Shown here one piece after another: positions 1 to 10,557 of a DNA stretch of 64,000 bases. Position 1 is the first letter of the stretch. Every line of letters starts with the position of its first letter. A program made the position numbers and the translations under genes. The stretch covers positions 62,001 through 126,000 of the forward strand of contig JACQWY010000027.1 in the NCBI GenBank assembly GCA_016209015.1, in the 5' to 3' direction. The notes beneath the pieces are model-generated. The model was not told the origin of the DNA. It saw only the letters and a program-made list of their open reading frames with translations, and ran no database searches. The DNA is from Gammaproteobacteria bacterium (GTDB taxonomy: Bacteria; Pseudomonadota; Gammaproteobacteria; Ga0077536).

Positions 1-88
1 GGAGCTCGAACGCGACATGGCGCTGCTCGGTGTTCGCCGTGTGGAGGAGATTACGCGTGAGTACGTCCGCGCCCGAACTCGAATTTGA
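1..88 (+). CDS. C-terminal fragment of an alpha-hydroxy-acid oxidizing (FMN) dehydrogenase
   Basis: Reading from base 2, 28 codons end at a TGA at 86-88. The peptide begins ELERDMALLGVRRVEEIT. A 'x-MALLGVxxxxEL' tail is typical of the C-terminus of FMN-dependent alpha-hydroxy-acid oxidases (L-lactate dehydrogenase / glycolate oxidase family), so this is probably the end of such a gene entering from the left. It overlaps the start of the next gene by about 30 bases, which suggests co-transcription. The fragment is short, so the assignment rests on one motif only. Confidence 0.55.
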   Translation, partial: ELERDMALLGVRRVEEITREYVRARTRI

Positions 89-557
89 CAGCGACATCCC
101 GCTGCTCCGGCGCATTCTCGCCGAGTGCCGCACGATCGCCGTCGTCGGCCTCTCGCAGAACTGGAGTCGGCCCAGCAATTTCGCCGCGAAATACATGCAG
201 GAGCACGGCTACCGCGTCATCCCGGTGAATCCGATGTACGAGGAAGTGCTGGGCGAGCGCTGCTATCCGAACTTGCGCGCCATCCCCGGGCCCGTCGACA
301 TCGTGGACTGCTTCAGGGCTGCCTCCGAGATCCCGGCGATTGCCGACGACGCGATCGCGATCGGCGCGAAAGTGCTGTGGCTGCAGCTCGGCATCGTCAA
401 TGTCGAAGCGGCACGCAAGGCGCGCGCCGCGGGGCTCGAAATCGTCATGGACCGCTGCGTGAAGATCGAGCACGCAAGGCTCTTCGGCGGCCTGAATTTC
501 GTCGGCGTCAACACCAAGGTCATCTCGGCGAAGCGGCCGAAGTACATCGCGAACTGA
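57..557 (+). CDS. CoA-binding domain protein (YccU-like)
   Basis: Small Rossmann-fold protein of about 166 residues. The core has the glycine-containing nucleotide loop TIAVVGLSQNWSRPS, then VIPVNP, and ends with a conserved block around a Cys (MDRCVKIEH). These are the hallmarks of the CoA_binding (succinyl-CoA synthetase alpha-like) family, whose physiological role is unknown. The GTG at 57 is chosen because GGAGGAG lies just upstream at about 43-49; an earlier in-frame GTG at 30 would overlap more of the preceding gene. It sits 3 bases before the O-acetylhomoserine sulfhydrylase gene; the two families are often neighbours. Confidence 0.85.
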   Translation: MSTSAPELEFDSDIPLLRRILAECRTIAVVGLSQNWSRPSNFAAKYMQEHGYRVIPVNPMYEEVLGERCYPNLRAIPGPVDIVDCFRAASEIPAIADDAIAIGAKVLWLQLGIVNVEAARKARAAGLEIVMDRCVKIEHARLFGGLNFVGVNTKVISAKRPKYIAN

Positions 558-1847
<1,290 letters not shown>

Positions 1848-1931
1848 GCCCCGGGTGCTCGGGCGGTCCGCCGGCTGCCCCGAGCACGTATAATTCCCGC
1901 ACATCCCACTTCCACCTCGGGCAGGCCCACC

Positions 1932-3314
1932 ATGAGCGAGTTGATTGCAGAGTTCCGCGCCATCGTCGGCGCAGCCGGCGTCCTCACGGGTGACGACGTC
2001 GGTAACCGCACGATTCACGTCTGGCGGCAGGATCCGATCCGCGCGAAGTGCATCGTGCGTCCGGCGAGCACGGAAGAGGTGTCCGCGATCTTGAAGCTCT
2101 GCAACGCGCGCGGGCAGCGCGTCGTCCCGCACGGCGGTCTCACGGGACTCGTCCAGGGCTGCAACTGCTCGCCCGACGACGTCGTGCTCTCGCTCGAGCG
2201 CATGAACAGAATCGAGGACCTCGACACCGCGGGCCGCACGATGACCGTCCAGGCCGGCGTGCCGCTCGAGAAGCTGCAACAGGAAGCCGAGCGCAACGGC
2301 CTCATGTTCCCGCTCGATCTAGGTGCGCGCGGCTCGTGCCAGATCGGCGGCAACGTCTCGACGAATGCGGGCGGCAACCGCGTCATCCGCTTCGGCATGA
2401 CGCGCGAGAACGTGCTGGGTCTGGAGGCCGTGCTCGCCGACGGCACGATCATCACCGCGCTGAACGACATGCTGAAGAACAACGCGGGCTACGACTTGAA
2501 GCAGCTATTCATCGGCACCGAGGGCACGCTCGGCATCGTCACGCGCGTCGTCATCCGGCTCCGTGAGGCGACACACGGCGCGCATACGGCCTTCGTGGGC
2601 TGCACCGATTTCCCGCAGGTCGCGCGCTTCCTCAAGTACATAGACCGCGAGCTCGCCGGCTCGCTGTGCGCGTTCGAGGTGATGTGGAAGGATTATTTCG
2701 AGCTCGTCACGACGCCGCCCGCGACGAACGTGCGCCCGGTGCCGCTCGACTACGAGATCTACATCCTCACCGAATCGCTCGCGACGGCGCACGCCTCGGC
2801 GAGCGAGCACTTCGAGGCCGTGATGGCCCAGGCGCTCGAAGACGGCATCATCGCGGATGCCGCGGTTGCGAAGTCCGAGAACGACCGGCGCGCGATGTGG
2901 CGCATTCGCGATTCCGTGGATCAGTTCTTCCGCTTTGGACCGGCCTTTCTCTACGACGTGAGCCTCGGCATCCGGTATATGGATGAATACGTGCGCGAAG
3001 TGAAGACGCGCCTCGATGCGCGCTTTCCGGATCATCACTGCTTCACGCTCGGCCACATCGGTGACGGCAACATCCATTTCGCGATCAACGTCGCGAAGGA
3101 GCACGATCAGGACATGCACCGCGCCGTGAACGAGTGTGTCTACGAGCCCCTCGCACCGTTCAACGGTTCGATTTCGGCGGAGCACGGTATCGGCACGGAG
3201 AAGAAGGCGTATCTGCGCCTGAGCCGCAGCGAGGCCGAGGTCGAGCTGATGCGGCGCCTGAAGCGTGCGCTGGACCCGAACGGCATCCTGAATCCCGGCA
3301 AGGTCTTCGACTGA
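1932..3314 (+). CDS. FAD-linked 2-hydroxyacid dehydrogenase (GlcD / D-lactate dehydrogenase type)
   Basis: Flavoprotein of 460 residues in the VAO/PCMH oxidoreductase family, which oxidises D-2-hydroxyacids such as D-lactate, glycolate or D-2-hydroxyglutarate. The N-terminal half has the FAD pyrophosphate-binding loop (HGGLTGLVQGC) and GGNVSTNAGG; the C-terminal half has GHIGDGNIHFAI and the terminal SAEHGIGTEKK and LDPNGILNPGK blocks of the FAD-oxidase C domain. The substrate cannot be read from the sequence. It is preceded by an 84-base gap and followed 17 bases later by the ligase gene, so co-transcription with the next genes is possible. Confidence 0.88.
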   Translation: MSELIAEFRAIVGAAGVLTGDDVGNRTIHVWRQDPIRAKCIVRPASTEEVSAILKLCNARGQRVVPHGGLTGLVQGCNCSPDDVVLSLERMNRIEDLDTAGRTMTVQAGVPLEKLQQEAERNGLMFPLDLGARGSCQIGGNVSTNAGGNRVIRFGMTRENVLGLEAVLADGTIITALNDMLKNNAGYDLKQLFIGTEGTLGIVTRVVIRLREATHGAHTAFVGCTDFPQVARFLKYIDRELAGSLCAFEVMWKDYFELVTTPPATNVRPVPLDYEIYILTESLATAHASASEHFEAVMAQALEDGIIADAAVAKSENDRRAMWRIRDSVDQFFRFGPAFLYDVSLGIRYMDEYVREVKTRLDARFPDHHCFTLGHIGDGNIHFAINVAKEHDQDMHRAVNECVYEPLAPFNGSISAEHGIGTEKKAYLRLSRSEAEVELMRRLKRALDPNGILNPGKVFD

Positions 3315-3331
3315 GCGATCCGCGCCTACCG

Positions 3332-4702
3332 ATGACTGCGACTGCGAGCGGCCCCGACACTGCGTCCGAAGTGCTCGCGGCCGCGCACGCGCGCGGCCTC
3401 TCTCACGTCTCCGTCGGCTGCTACGACTGGCACGGCCGCTTGCGCGCGAAGCAGCTCCATGTCCGCAAGCTTCCCGGCGCGTTCGCGCGCGGGCTCGCAA
3501 TGACCTCGGCGATCTTCGCGACCGACAGTGCGGAACGTCCCATCGAGAACGGCCCTTTTCAGAATCCCGCGGGCGGCTATCGCGACGCCGATCTCGTCTT
3601 CGACGCCGCGATCTGGCGCGACTTCCCGCTCGAGGCGGGCGGCGAGGGTGTTGTCGTACTGGGTCAGCTCGGCGGCGAGTTCGCGCGTTTCTGCCCGCGC
3701 GCGCTGCTCGGCGCCGAGCTCGCGCGCTATGCCGCGCTCGGATACACGGTGCGCGGTGCGTTCGAGCTCGAGTTCCACCTGTTGCGCGAGACACCTGCAT
3801 CGCTTCGCCGCAAAGTTCCTGCCCGCCTCGAGATCGTCACGGAGCTCGAGCGCATGTACTCGCTCGTCGATCACAGCGCCGCCGCGACGTTCTTCGATGC
3901 GCTGCGCGCACTCGCCGAGCGCGTCGGCGTCGGCGTCGACAGCCTGCACGCCGAATTCACCGCGCTGCTCGAGGCGGCTCTCGCGGCGGAACGAGGGCCC
4001 GCCATCGCCGATAACGCGGTACTGTTCAAGACGGCGGCGAAAGCGCTCGCACGCCGGCACGGGCTGCTCGCGAGCTTCATGGCGAAACTGAGCAATCAGC
4101 ACGAAACGGCGGGCGGGCATCTCAACCTCTCGCTGGAGCGCGACGGTGAAGCCGTGTTCGGCGTCGACAGCACGGGCGGTGCGACACCTGCGCTCGCGCA
4201 TTTCATCGGCGGTCTGCAGCGCCACACTCCGGAGCTGATGCTGCTGCACTGTCCGTACGTGAACTCCTTCAAGCGGTTCGCCGGCGAATCGTTCGCACCG
4301 CGCACGAACCGCTGGGGCATCGACAACAAGACCTGCGCCTATCGCGTCGTCGAGAGCGGGGCGGACGGCGTGCGCATCGAATTGCGTCTGCCCGGCGCCG
4401 ACGTCAATCCCGCGCTCTGTCTGCTCGCGGCTCTCGTTGCCGGACGTCGGGGTCTCGAGAGGCAGCTCGCACCGAGCGCGCCTGCCACGGGTAATGCCTG
4501 GGCCGCACCGGAGCCGACGATGCCGGCGTTCCCGGGCGGCTTCGCGCGCGCGATTGCGGAGTTCCATCGTTCGCAGCTCGCGCGCGAGGCGTTGGGCACG
4601 CCTTTCGTCGAGGCCTTCACGCAGAGCCGGGAATGGCAGCTCGAACAATTGGATCGTACAGTGACGGATTGGGAGCTCAGACAGTACGGGGAGTGTGTAT
4701 GA
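3332..4702 (+). CDS. Divergent glutamine synthetase family protein (gamma-glutamyl ligase)
   Basis: About 456 residues with the glutamine-synthetase beta-grasp and catalytic folds. The first metal-binding pair FELEFHLL (Glu145/Glu147), the ATP-proximal ATFM-like block (LLASFMAKL), WGIDNK, and RIELRLPGADVNPAL are present. Two standard motifs are altered: the GPGQxE segment is replaced by HAEFTALLEAAL, and the NR of the ATP/phosphate site reads NK. This fits a gamma-glutamyl-amine or other amide ligase of the PuuA/GlnA-like group rather than the assimilatory enzyme. The ATG at 3332 follows the preceding stop by 17 bases. The stop overlaps the next start (ATGA at 4699). Confidence 0.8.
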   Translation: MTATASGPDTASEVLAAAHARGLSHVSVGCYDWHGRLRAKQLHVRKLPGAFARGLAMTSAIFATDSAERPIENGPFQNPAGGYRDADLVFDAAIWRDFPLEAGGEGVVVLGQLGGEFARFCPRALLGAELARYAALGYTVRGAFELEFHLLRETPASLRRKVPARLEIVTELERMYSLVDHSAAATFFDALRALAERVGVGVDSLHAEFTALLEAALAAERGPAIADNAVLFKTAAKALARRHGLLASFMAKLSNQHETAGGHLNLSLERDGEAVFGVDSTGGATPALAHFIGGLQRHTPELMLLHCPYVNSFKRFAGESFAPRTNRWGIDNKTCAYRVVESGADGVRIELRLPGADVNPALCLLAALVAGRRGLERQLAPSAPATGNAWAAPEPTMPAFPGGFARAIAEFHRSQLAREALGTPFVEAFTQSREWQLEQLDRTVTDWELRQYGECV

Positions 4703-5196
4703 CCGACAGGCCGGTGCCTGTGCCCTACGAGGGATTCTTCCAGGTACGCGACGACTGGCTGGACGACAACGGCCACATGAACGTCGCCTTCTACATCCGC
4801 GCTTTCGACGAGGGCAGCAATCCGTTCTTCGACGACATCGGTCTCGGCTGGGATTACACGCGCAGCGGCGTCGGCTCGGTGTTCATGGTGAACTGCAATC
4901 TCGACTTCAAGCGCGAGCTCTTCGCGGGCGACGCGCTGCGCGTCACGACCCGGCTCATCGACTGGAACGACAAGCTGCTGCATCTCCACCTCGCGCTCTA
5001 CAACGTCGACAAGGGCTATCTCGCCGCGGTGAGCGAGACGATGTTCATCCACATCTCGTTCGCCACGCGACGCGGCACCGCGATGCCCGAATCCGCGACG
5101 ACGCGGCTCGACCGCGTCATGCGCGCGCACGCGGCGATGGGCCGGCCGGCGAACCTCGGCCGGCCGCTCGGCATTCGCCGCCAGTTGCCGCTGTGA
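4699..5196 (+). CDS. Thioesterase family protein (4HBT-like hot-dog fold)
   Basis: 165 residues with the hot-dog signature DDNGHMNVAFYIRAFDEGS, where the conserved Asp-x-x-Gly-His-x-Asn arrangement is that of 4-hydroxybenzoyl-CoA thioesterase relatives and betainyl-CoA thioesterases. It probably hydrolyses an acyl-CoA, but the substrate is unknown. Both junctions are overlapping stop/start pairs: ATGA with the ligase upstream and GTGA with the gamma-glutamyltransferase downstream. This implies tight translational coupling of all three. An upstream in-frame ATG exists at 4633 but would bury 69 bases in the ligase gene. Confidence 0.82.
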   Translation: MTDRPVPVPYEGFFQVRDDWLDDNGHMNVAFYIRAFDEGSNPFFDDIGLGWDYTRSGVGSVFMVNCNLDFKRELFAGDALRVTTRLIDWNDKLLHLHLALYNVDKGYLAAVSETMFIHISFATRRGTAMPESATTRLDRVMRAHAAMGRPANLGRPLGIRRQLPL

Positions 5197-6848
5197 ACGC
5201 GCTGCGCCCGCCCGCGCTCGGCCGCTACGGCATGGTGGCGACGAGCCAGACTCTCGCGACCCAGGCCGGCATCGACATCCTCCGCAGCGGCGGCTCGGCG
5301 GTCGACGCCGCGCTCGCCGCGAACGCGATGCTCGCGCTGACCGAGCCCCACATGTGCGGTCCGGGCGGCGATCTGTTCGCGCTGGTCTGGGATCCCCGTG
5401 AGCGTCGTCTGCATGGTCTGAACGCGAGCGGACGCAGTCCCCGCGGACAGTCGTTCGCGACGCTCGAGGCGCGGCTCGAAGGACGGCATACGATGCCCGG
5501 CCGCGGCCCGCTCGCCGTCACCGCACCCGGCGCTGTCGACGGCTGGTGCAAGTTGCACGATCGTTTCGGCCGCCTGTCGCTGCGCGAGATATTCGCGCCG
5601 GCGGTCGAGTACGCACACGCCGGTTTCCCGGTCGCGACGCGGACGAGCGGAGCCTGGCGTCGCGTCGCCGCGGAGCTCGCGCGCGAGCCGGCCATCGCCC
5701 GCCAGCACGCGGCGTTCGCCGCGACGTTCCTGCACGAAGGCGAAGGACCGTCGCCGGGGCAGGTCATGAGCAACCGCGGCCTCGCGCGCACGCTCGATGC
5801 GATCGCCGAGGGCGGGCGGCGCGAGTTCTACGCGGGCGAGATCGGTGAAGCGATGCTTGCCTGCCTCACGGCCGCGGGCGGTGCATTCACCGCCGACGAT
5901 CTCACGCGCGACCACGCGGAGTGGGTCGAGCCGCTGACCACGCGTTATCGCGGCCACGACGTCTACGAGCTGCCGCCGAACGGGCAGGGCGTGTCCGTGC
6001 TGCAGATGCTGAACATCCTCGAGCACTTCCCGCTCGCGCGATTCGGCATCGGCAGTGCCGAGTGGTGGCATGCATTCCTGGAAGCGAAGAAGCTCGTGTT
6101 CGAGGATCGCGCGCGCCACTACGCCGATCCCGCGTGCATGGAAGTCTCCTGCGCGGCGCTGCTCGACAAGGATTACGCAGCGCGTCGTGCGGCGCAGATC
6201 GATCCGGCGCGTGCCGGCAGCAGCTACGCCTGCGGCGACGTCGCGGTGCCGGGCGGCGACACGACGTATCTCGCGGTCGCGGATCAGGACGGCATGATGG
6301 TGTCGTTCATCCAGAGCATCTTTCAGGCGTTCGGCTCCGGGCTCGTCGTGCCGGAAGGCGGCTTCGCGCTGCAGTCGCGCGCCGCCGGCTTCAATCTCGA
6401 TGCCGCGCATCCGAATGGCTATGCACCCGGCAAGCGCCCGTTCCACACCATCATCCCGGGCTTCGCGATGCGCGACGGCGAGCCCTGGCTCGCGTTCGGC
6501 GTGATGGGCGCGGACATGCAGCCGCAGGGACAGGTGCAGGTGCTCGTGAATCAGATCGATTTCGGACTCGACGTGCAGGCCGCGGGCGACGCACCGCGCC
6601 TGCGCCACGTCGGCGGCGCGCAGCCGAACGGCGAGCGGCTCGACGGACTCGGGGTCGTGCAGTACGAAGCGCGCATTCCCGCCTCGCTCGTCGCCGCACT
6701 GAGCGCGCGCGGCCATCGCCTGCAGCCGATCGTCGACGAGCCACTGCACGTCGTCGGTGGTTATCAGGCCGTCGAGCGCGACGCGGCGCGCGGCGTCTGG
6801 CGCGGCGCGACGGAATCGCGCTTCGACGGCGTCGCACTGGGGTATTGA
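5193..6848 (+). CDS. Gamma-glutamyltransferase family protein, cytoplasmic form
   Basis: Ntn-hydrolase of about 551 residues that self-cleaves to expose a catalytic Thr and transfers or hydrolyses gamma-glutamyl groups. The large-subunit signatures [13 protein letters not shown] and [12 protein letters not shown], and [13 protein letters not shown], are present. The cleavage site is [11 protein letters not shown] with Thr357 as the expected nucleophile. No signal peptide is visible, unlike periplasmic Ggt, so it should be cytoplasmic like other GgtA/oxoprolinase-associated paralogues. The GTG at 5193 overlaps the thioesterase stop (GTGA). With the upstream gamma-glutamyl ligase this suggests one cell-internal gamma-glutamyl pathway. 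Confidence 0.88.
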   Translation: MNALRPPALGRYGMVATSQTLATQAGIDILRSGGSAVDAALAANAMLALTEPHMCGPGGDLFALVWDPRERRLHGLNASGRSPRGQSFATLEARLEGRHTMPGRGPLAVTAPGAVDGWCKLHDRFGRLSLREIFAPAVEYAHAGFPVATRTSGAWRRVAAELAREPAIARQHAAFAATFLHEGEGPSPGQVMSNRGLARTLDAIAEGGRREFYAGEIGEAMLACLTAAGGAFTADDLTRDHAEWVEPLTTRYRGHDVYELPPNGQGVSVLQMLNILEHFPLARFGIGSAEWWHAFLEAKKLVFEDRARHYADPACMEVSCAALLDKDYAARRAAQIDPARAGSSYACGDVAVPGGDTTYLAVADQDGMMVSFIQSIFQAFGSGLVVPEGGFALQSRAAGFNLDAAHPNGYAPGKRPFHTIIPGFAMRDGEPWLAFGVMGADMQPQGQVQVLVNQIDFGLDVQAAGDAPRLRHVGGAQPNGERLDGLGVVQYEARIPASLVAALSARGHRLQPIVDEPLHVVGGYQAVERDAARGVWRGATESRFDGVALGY

Positions 6849-6850
6849 GC

Positions 6851-8245
6851 ATGGCGAAGAGGAAATCGTCGAAGCGCGCGGACACGACCCCGAAAGTCGG
6901 CTTCGTGAGCCTCGGCTGCCCGAAAGCACTCGTCGATTCCGAGCGCATCCTGACCGAGCTGCGCCGCGGCGGTTACGAGATCTCGCCGAGTTACGAGGCG
7001 GCCGACGTCGTCGTCGTGAACACCTGCGGTTTCATCGACAGCGCGAAGGCCGAATCCCTGGAAGCGATAGGCGAAGCGCTCGCGGAGAACGGCCGCGTGA
7101 TCGTCACGGGCTGTCTCGGCCACGACGAGGCGGCGATCCGCGCCGTGCACCCGGACGTGCTGTGCGTGACCGGCCCGCATCAGTACGAAGCAGTCGTCTC
7201 GGCGGTGCACGATCACGTGCCGCCGCCGGCGGCTCACGATCCTTACGTCGATCTGCTGCCGCCGCAGGGGATCAGGCTCACGCCGCGGCATTACGCGTAT
7301 CTGAAGATTTCCGAAGGCTGCAACCACGGCTGCACGTTCTGCATCATCCCCGATCTGCGCGGCACGCTCGTCAGCCGGCCGATCGGCGAGGTGATGGCCG
7401 AGGCCGAGCGCCTCGTCGCGGCCGGGGTGCAGGAGCTGCTCGTGATCTCGCAGGACACGAGTGCCTACGGCGCGGACATCCGCTATCGCACCGGCTTCTG
7501 GCAGGGGCGGCCGCTCAAGGCGGATTTCGCGGGGCTCTGCCGGGCGCTCGGCGAGCTCGGTGTGTGGGTGCGCCTGCACTACGTCTATCCCTATCCGCAC
7601 GTCGACGACGTGCTGCCGCTGATGGCCGGGGGCCGCATCCTGCCGTATCTCGACATTCCTCTGCAGCACGGCAGTCCGCGGATCCTGAAGCTCATGAAGC
7701 GGCCCGCGGCTGCCGAGGACACACTCGCCCGCATCGCCGCCTGGCGCCGGCTCTGTCCGGAGCTCGCCCTGCGCAGTACGTTCATCGTCGGCTTCCCCGG
7801 TGAGACCGAGCGGGACTTCGAGATCCTGCTCGAATTCCTGCGCGAGGCGGCACTCGATCGCGTCGGCTGTTTCACCTATTCGGCAGTCGAGGGCGCGCGC
7901 GCGAACGCGCTGCCCGATGCAGTGCCCGGGGAAGTGAAGCAGGAACGCTGGGAGCGCTTCATGGTGGCCCAGCAGGAAATCAGCCGCGCCCGGCTCGCGA
8001 ACCGCATTGGCAGCACGCTCGAGATCCTGGTCGACAGCGTGGACGGCAGTACCGCGATCGGACGGAGCTACGCCGACGCCCCGGACATCGACGGGGTCGT
8101 ACATGTCGACGAAGTCGCGGATCTGACACCCGGCCGGCGCGCGACCGTAGTGATCGAGGGGGCAGACGATTATGATCTTTTCGCCCGGCAGGTGGTGCGC
8201 TCGCCGGGCAGCCCGCGCGCCGCGTCCACACGGCGGGCCCGCTGA
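6851..8245 (+). CDS. rimO: Ribosomal protein S12 methylthiotransferase
   Basis: Radical-SAM enzyme that adds a beta-methylthio group to the conserved Asp of ribosomal protein S12. The N-terminal UPF0004 domain holds the three cluster ligands Cys23, Cys59 and Cys88 ([15 protein letters not shown] is diagnostic of RimO rather than MiaB). The radical-SAM motif is CNHGCTFC (Cys157/161/164), and a TRAM-like C-terminal domain follows at about 380-450. Length (464 residues) is normal. It starts 2 bases after the gamma-glutamyltransferase stop, so it probably shares that transcript. A short basic tail follows the TRAM domain. Confidence 0.95.
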   Translation: MAKRKSSKRADTTPKVGFVSLGCPKALVDSERILTELRRGGYEISPSYEAADVVVVNTCGFIDSAKAESLEAIGEALAENGRVIVTGCLGHDEAAIRAVHPDVLCVTGPHQYEAVVSAVHDHVPPPAAHDPYVDLLPPQGIRLTPRHYAYLKISEGCNHGCTFCIIPDLRGTLVSRPIGEVMAEAERLVAAGVQELLVISQDTSAYGADIRYRTGFWQGRPLKADFAGLCRALGELGVWVRLHYVYPYPHVDDVLPLMAGGRILPYLDIPLQHGSPRILKLMKRPAAAEDTLARIAAWRRLCPELALRSTFIVGFPGETERDFEILLEFLREAALDRVGCFTYSAVEGARANALPDAVPGEVKQERWERFMVAQQEISRARLANRIGSTLEILVDSVDGSTAIGRSYADAPDIDGVVHVDEVADLTPGRRATVVIEGADDYDLFARQVVRSPGSPRAASTRRAR

Positions 8246-8320
8246 ACTGATACGGCTCTCATCCTGCGCCCGCCGGCCCCGGTCGGCACACCACGATAAT
8301 CACGAGCCGACACGAGGTCG

Positions 8321-8341
8321 CGACGCGCCGTGAGCGCGTCG
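8321..8341. other. Inverted repeat between rimO and the next gene
   Basis: Eight-base arms CGACGCGC and GCGCGTCG separated by a 5-base loop. It lies 75 bases after rimO and 53 bases before the next start. No T-run follows, so it is at best a Rho-assisted or attenuating hairpin. Confidence 0.3.
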
Positions 8342-8394
8342 GCGCGGAGTGTGCCCGACCGGCTCTGGGCGACGTACCGTTCAATGGAGGGGAC

Positions 8395-9264
8395 ATGAGC
8401 ACACTCGCTTTCATCGGACTCGGCGTCATGGGCTTTCCCATGGCCGGCCACCTCGCGCGGGCCGGCCACGACGTCGCGGTTTACAACCGGACGCGCGCGA
8501 AAGCCGAGCGCTGGGTCGCGACGTACGGCGGGCGCTCGGCTGCGACGCCGCGGGAAGCGGCAGCCGGCGCCGAAATCTGCTTCACGTGTGTCGGCAACGA
8601 CGACGATCTACGCGCCGTCGTGCTCGGCGCCGACGGCGCTTTCGCCGGCCTCGCGTCCGGCGCGCTCCAGGTCGATCACTCCACGACCTCCGCCACGGTT
8701 ACGAAGGAGCTCGCCGCGGCGGGCGCCCCTGCGGGCATCCATTTTCTCGACGCGCCGGTGTCCGGCGGTCAGAGCGGCGCGGAGCAGGGCATCCTGACCG
8801 TCATGTGCGGCGGCGACGCTGCGCCGTTCGCGCGCCTCGAGCCCGTGCTGCGGGCCTACGCCCGCACGGCGCTGCTGCTCGGCCCCGTCGGCGCCGGCCA
8901 GCTCACGAAGATGGTGAACCAGATCTGCATCACCGGGCTCCTGCAGGGACTCGCCGAGGCCATGAATTTCGGCCAGCGCGCCGGGCTCGACATGGAGCGC
9001 GTGGTCGCCGCAATCAGCCGCGGTGCGGCGCAGTCCTGGCAGATGGACAACCGCGCGCTGACGATGTGCCGCGGCGAATTCGATTTCGGTTTCGCCGTCG
9101 ACTGGTTGCGCAAGGATCTCGGGATCGTGATCGACGAGGCGCGGCGCAACGGCGCTTCGGTGCCGGTGACCGCGCTCGTCGACGAGCTCTACGCGCTCCT
9201 GGAGGCCGCCGGCGGCGGACGGCGCGATGCCTCCAGCCTCATCGAAGTTCTGAGGAGGCGCTGA
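8395..9264 (+). CDS. NAD(P)-dependent beta-hydroxyacid dehydrogenase (3-hydroxyisobutyrate dehydrogenase family)
   Basis: 289 residues, full length. The Rossmann fold starts at once with FIGLGVMGFPMAGHL (dinucleotide loop, residues 7-20). The substrate-binding DAPVSGGQSGAEQG (about 119-132) and the catalytic block GAGQLTKMVNQ with Lys172 and Asn175 are all intact. Family members oxidise 3-hydroxyisobutyrate, tartronate semialdehyde, or reduce glyoxylate and succinic semialdehyde; which one applies here is not readable. GGAGGGG precedes the ATG. The next gene starts 2 bases after the stop. Confidence 0.88.
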   Translation: MSTLAFIGLGVMGFPMAGHLARAGHDVAVYNRTRAKAERWVATYGGRSAATPREAAAGAEICFTCVGNDDDLRAVVLGADGAFAGLASGALQVDHSTTSATVTKELAAAGAPAGIHFLDAPVSGGQSGAEQGILTVMCGGDAAPFARLEPVLRAYARTALLLGPVGAGQLTKMVNQICITGLLQGLAEAMNFGQRAGLDMERVVAAISRGAAQSWQMDNRALTMCRGEFDFGFAVDWLRKDLGIVIDEARRNGASVPVTALVDELYALLEAAGGGRRDASSLIEVLRRR

Positions 9265-9266
9265 AG

Positions 9267-10553
9267 ATGTCCACTGTCGTCGCGAAGACCACACCCGCCA
9301 TCCGCGACATGATCGCGGCCGCCGAGACCGGCGATCCCGAAGCGCAGTACCGGCTCGCCGAGCGGCTGCGCCAGCGCGGCAGCCTCGACGTCGATACGAA
9401 GCAGTCCGTCGTCTGGTATCTGCGCGCCGCGAAGGCGGGGCACGTCGCGGCGCAGTATCGCCTCGGCTGCTGCTTCATCGAGGGCCTGGGTTGTCCGCGC
9501 GAGGCGGAGCGCGCGCTGACCTGGTTCCTGATGGCGGCGGAGCAGAACCACGGCGAGGCGCAGGCGCTCGCCGCGTGGTGCTATCACACCGGCACGGGCA
9601 CCGAACGCGACATGGATCGGGCGCTCACCTGGTATTACGCGGCGGCCGCGAACGGCAATCTAGTCGCGCAGTTCAATCTCGGGGAGATCTTCGCGAAAGG
9701 ACTCGGCGTCGCGCAGGATCAGGCCGCCGCGCTGCGGCACTGGGAAATTGCCGCGATGGGGGGCTATGCGAAGGCGCAGCTCAATCTCGCACTCGCCTAT
9801 GCGAACGGCGAGGGCACGCTCCGCGATTTCGAGCAGGCGATCTACTGGTGCACGCGCGCCGCGGACACGGGGTATGCGAAGGCCCAGTACAACCTCGGCC
9901 TGATCTATGCGAGCGCGTCTTACCGTCCCGACTATCTCGAGCAGGCGGAGCGCTGGCTCGAAATGTCGGCGAAGCAGAATTTCGCGCCGGCCCAGTACGC
10001 GCTCGGGCGCTTCTATCAACGCGGCCGACGCAGGGAGAAGGGCCCGGCGGAAGCCGTCGCGTGGCTGCGCAAAGCCGCGGACCAGGGCCACATGAAAGCC
10101 GTCTATCGCATCGCGCTTGCCTACGAGGAAGGCTACGGCATCGGGATGAACCGGCCGCGCGCGATGGCCTGGCTCAGACATGCCGCGGAGCTCGGCTACG
10201 CAGTTGCACAGTACGAAATCGGTCGGCGCAGCCTGTTCGGTCAGGCACCCGGCGTGGTGAAGGAAGAGGGCATCCGCTGGTTCGAGAAGGCCGCCATGCA
10301 GGGCCACGTCCGCGCCCAATACGGTCTCGGCATCTGTTATGCGAGCGGTGTCGGCGTAACGCGCGATCTCCCGCGCGCTTATTCGTGGCTCGCGATCGCC
10401 GCCGACAACGGTCTGCCGAAGGCCCAGCATCGGCTCTCGCTGCTCGAGGAGCAGCTCGATCCGCTCGCGCTCGCGGAAGGGCGGCGCCGTCTGCAGGCGA
10501 AGCTCCGTCAGATCGCCGGGCATCGCGAAGGCGCCGACGGCGAAGTCGGGTAG
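9267..10553 (+). CDS. Sel1-repeat (tetratricopeptide-like) protein
   Basis: 428 residues made almost entirely of about ten 36-residue Sel1-like repeats, with the recurring pattern A-x-x-Ala-Gln-Tyr/Phe-x-Leu-Gly-x-x-Tyr. No signal peptide or membrane segment is visible, so it should be a cytoplasmic adaptor. Its partner is unknown. It begins 2 bases after the dehydrogenase gene with GAGGAGG as ribosome-binding site inside that gene's end. Confidence 0.85.
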   Translation: MSTVVAKTTPAIRDMIAAAETGDPEAQYRLAERLRQRGSLDVDTKQSVVWYLRAAKAGHVAAQYRLGCCFIEGLGCPREAERALTWFLMAAEQNHGEAQALAAWCYHTGTGTERDMDRALTWYYAAAANGNLVAQFNLGEIFAKGLGVAQDQAAALRHWEIAAMGGYAKAQLNLALAYANGEGTLRDFEQAIYWCTRAADTGYAKAQYNLGLIYASASYRPDYLEQAERWLEMSAKQNFAPAQYALGRFYQRGRRREKGPAEAVAWLRKAADQGHMKAVYRIALAYEEGYGIGMNRPRAMAWLRHAAELGYAVAQYEIGRRSLFGQAPGVVKEEGIRWFEKAAMQGHVRAQYGLGICYASGVGVTRDLPRAYSWLAIAADNGLPKAQHRLSLLEEQLDPLALAEGRRRLQAKLRQIAGHREGADGEVG

Positions 10554-10557
10554 ACGC

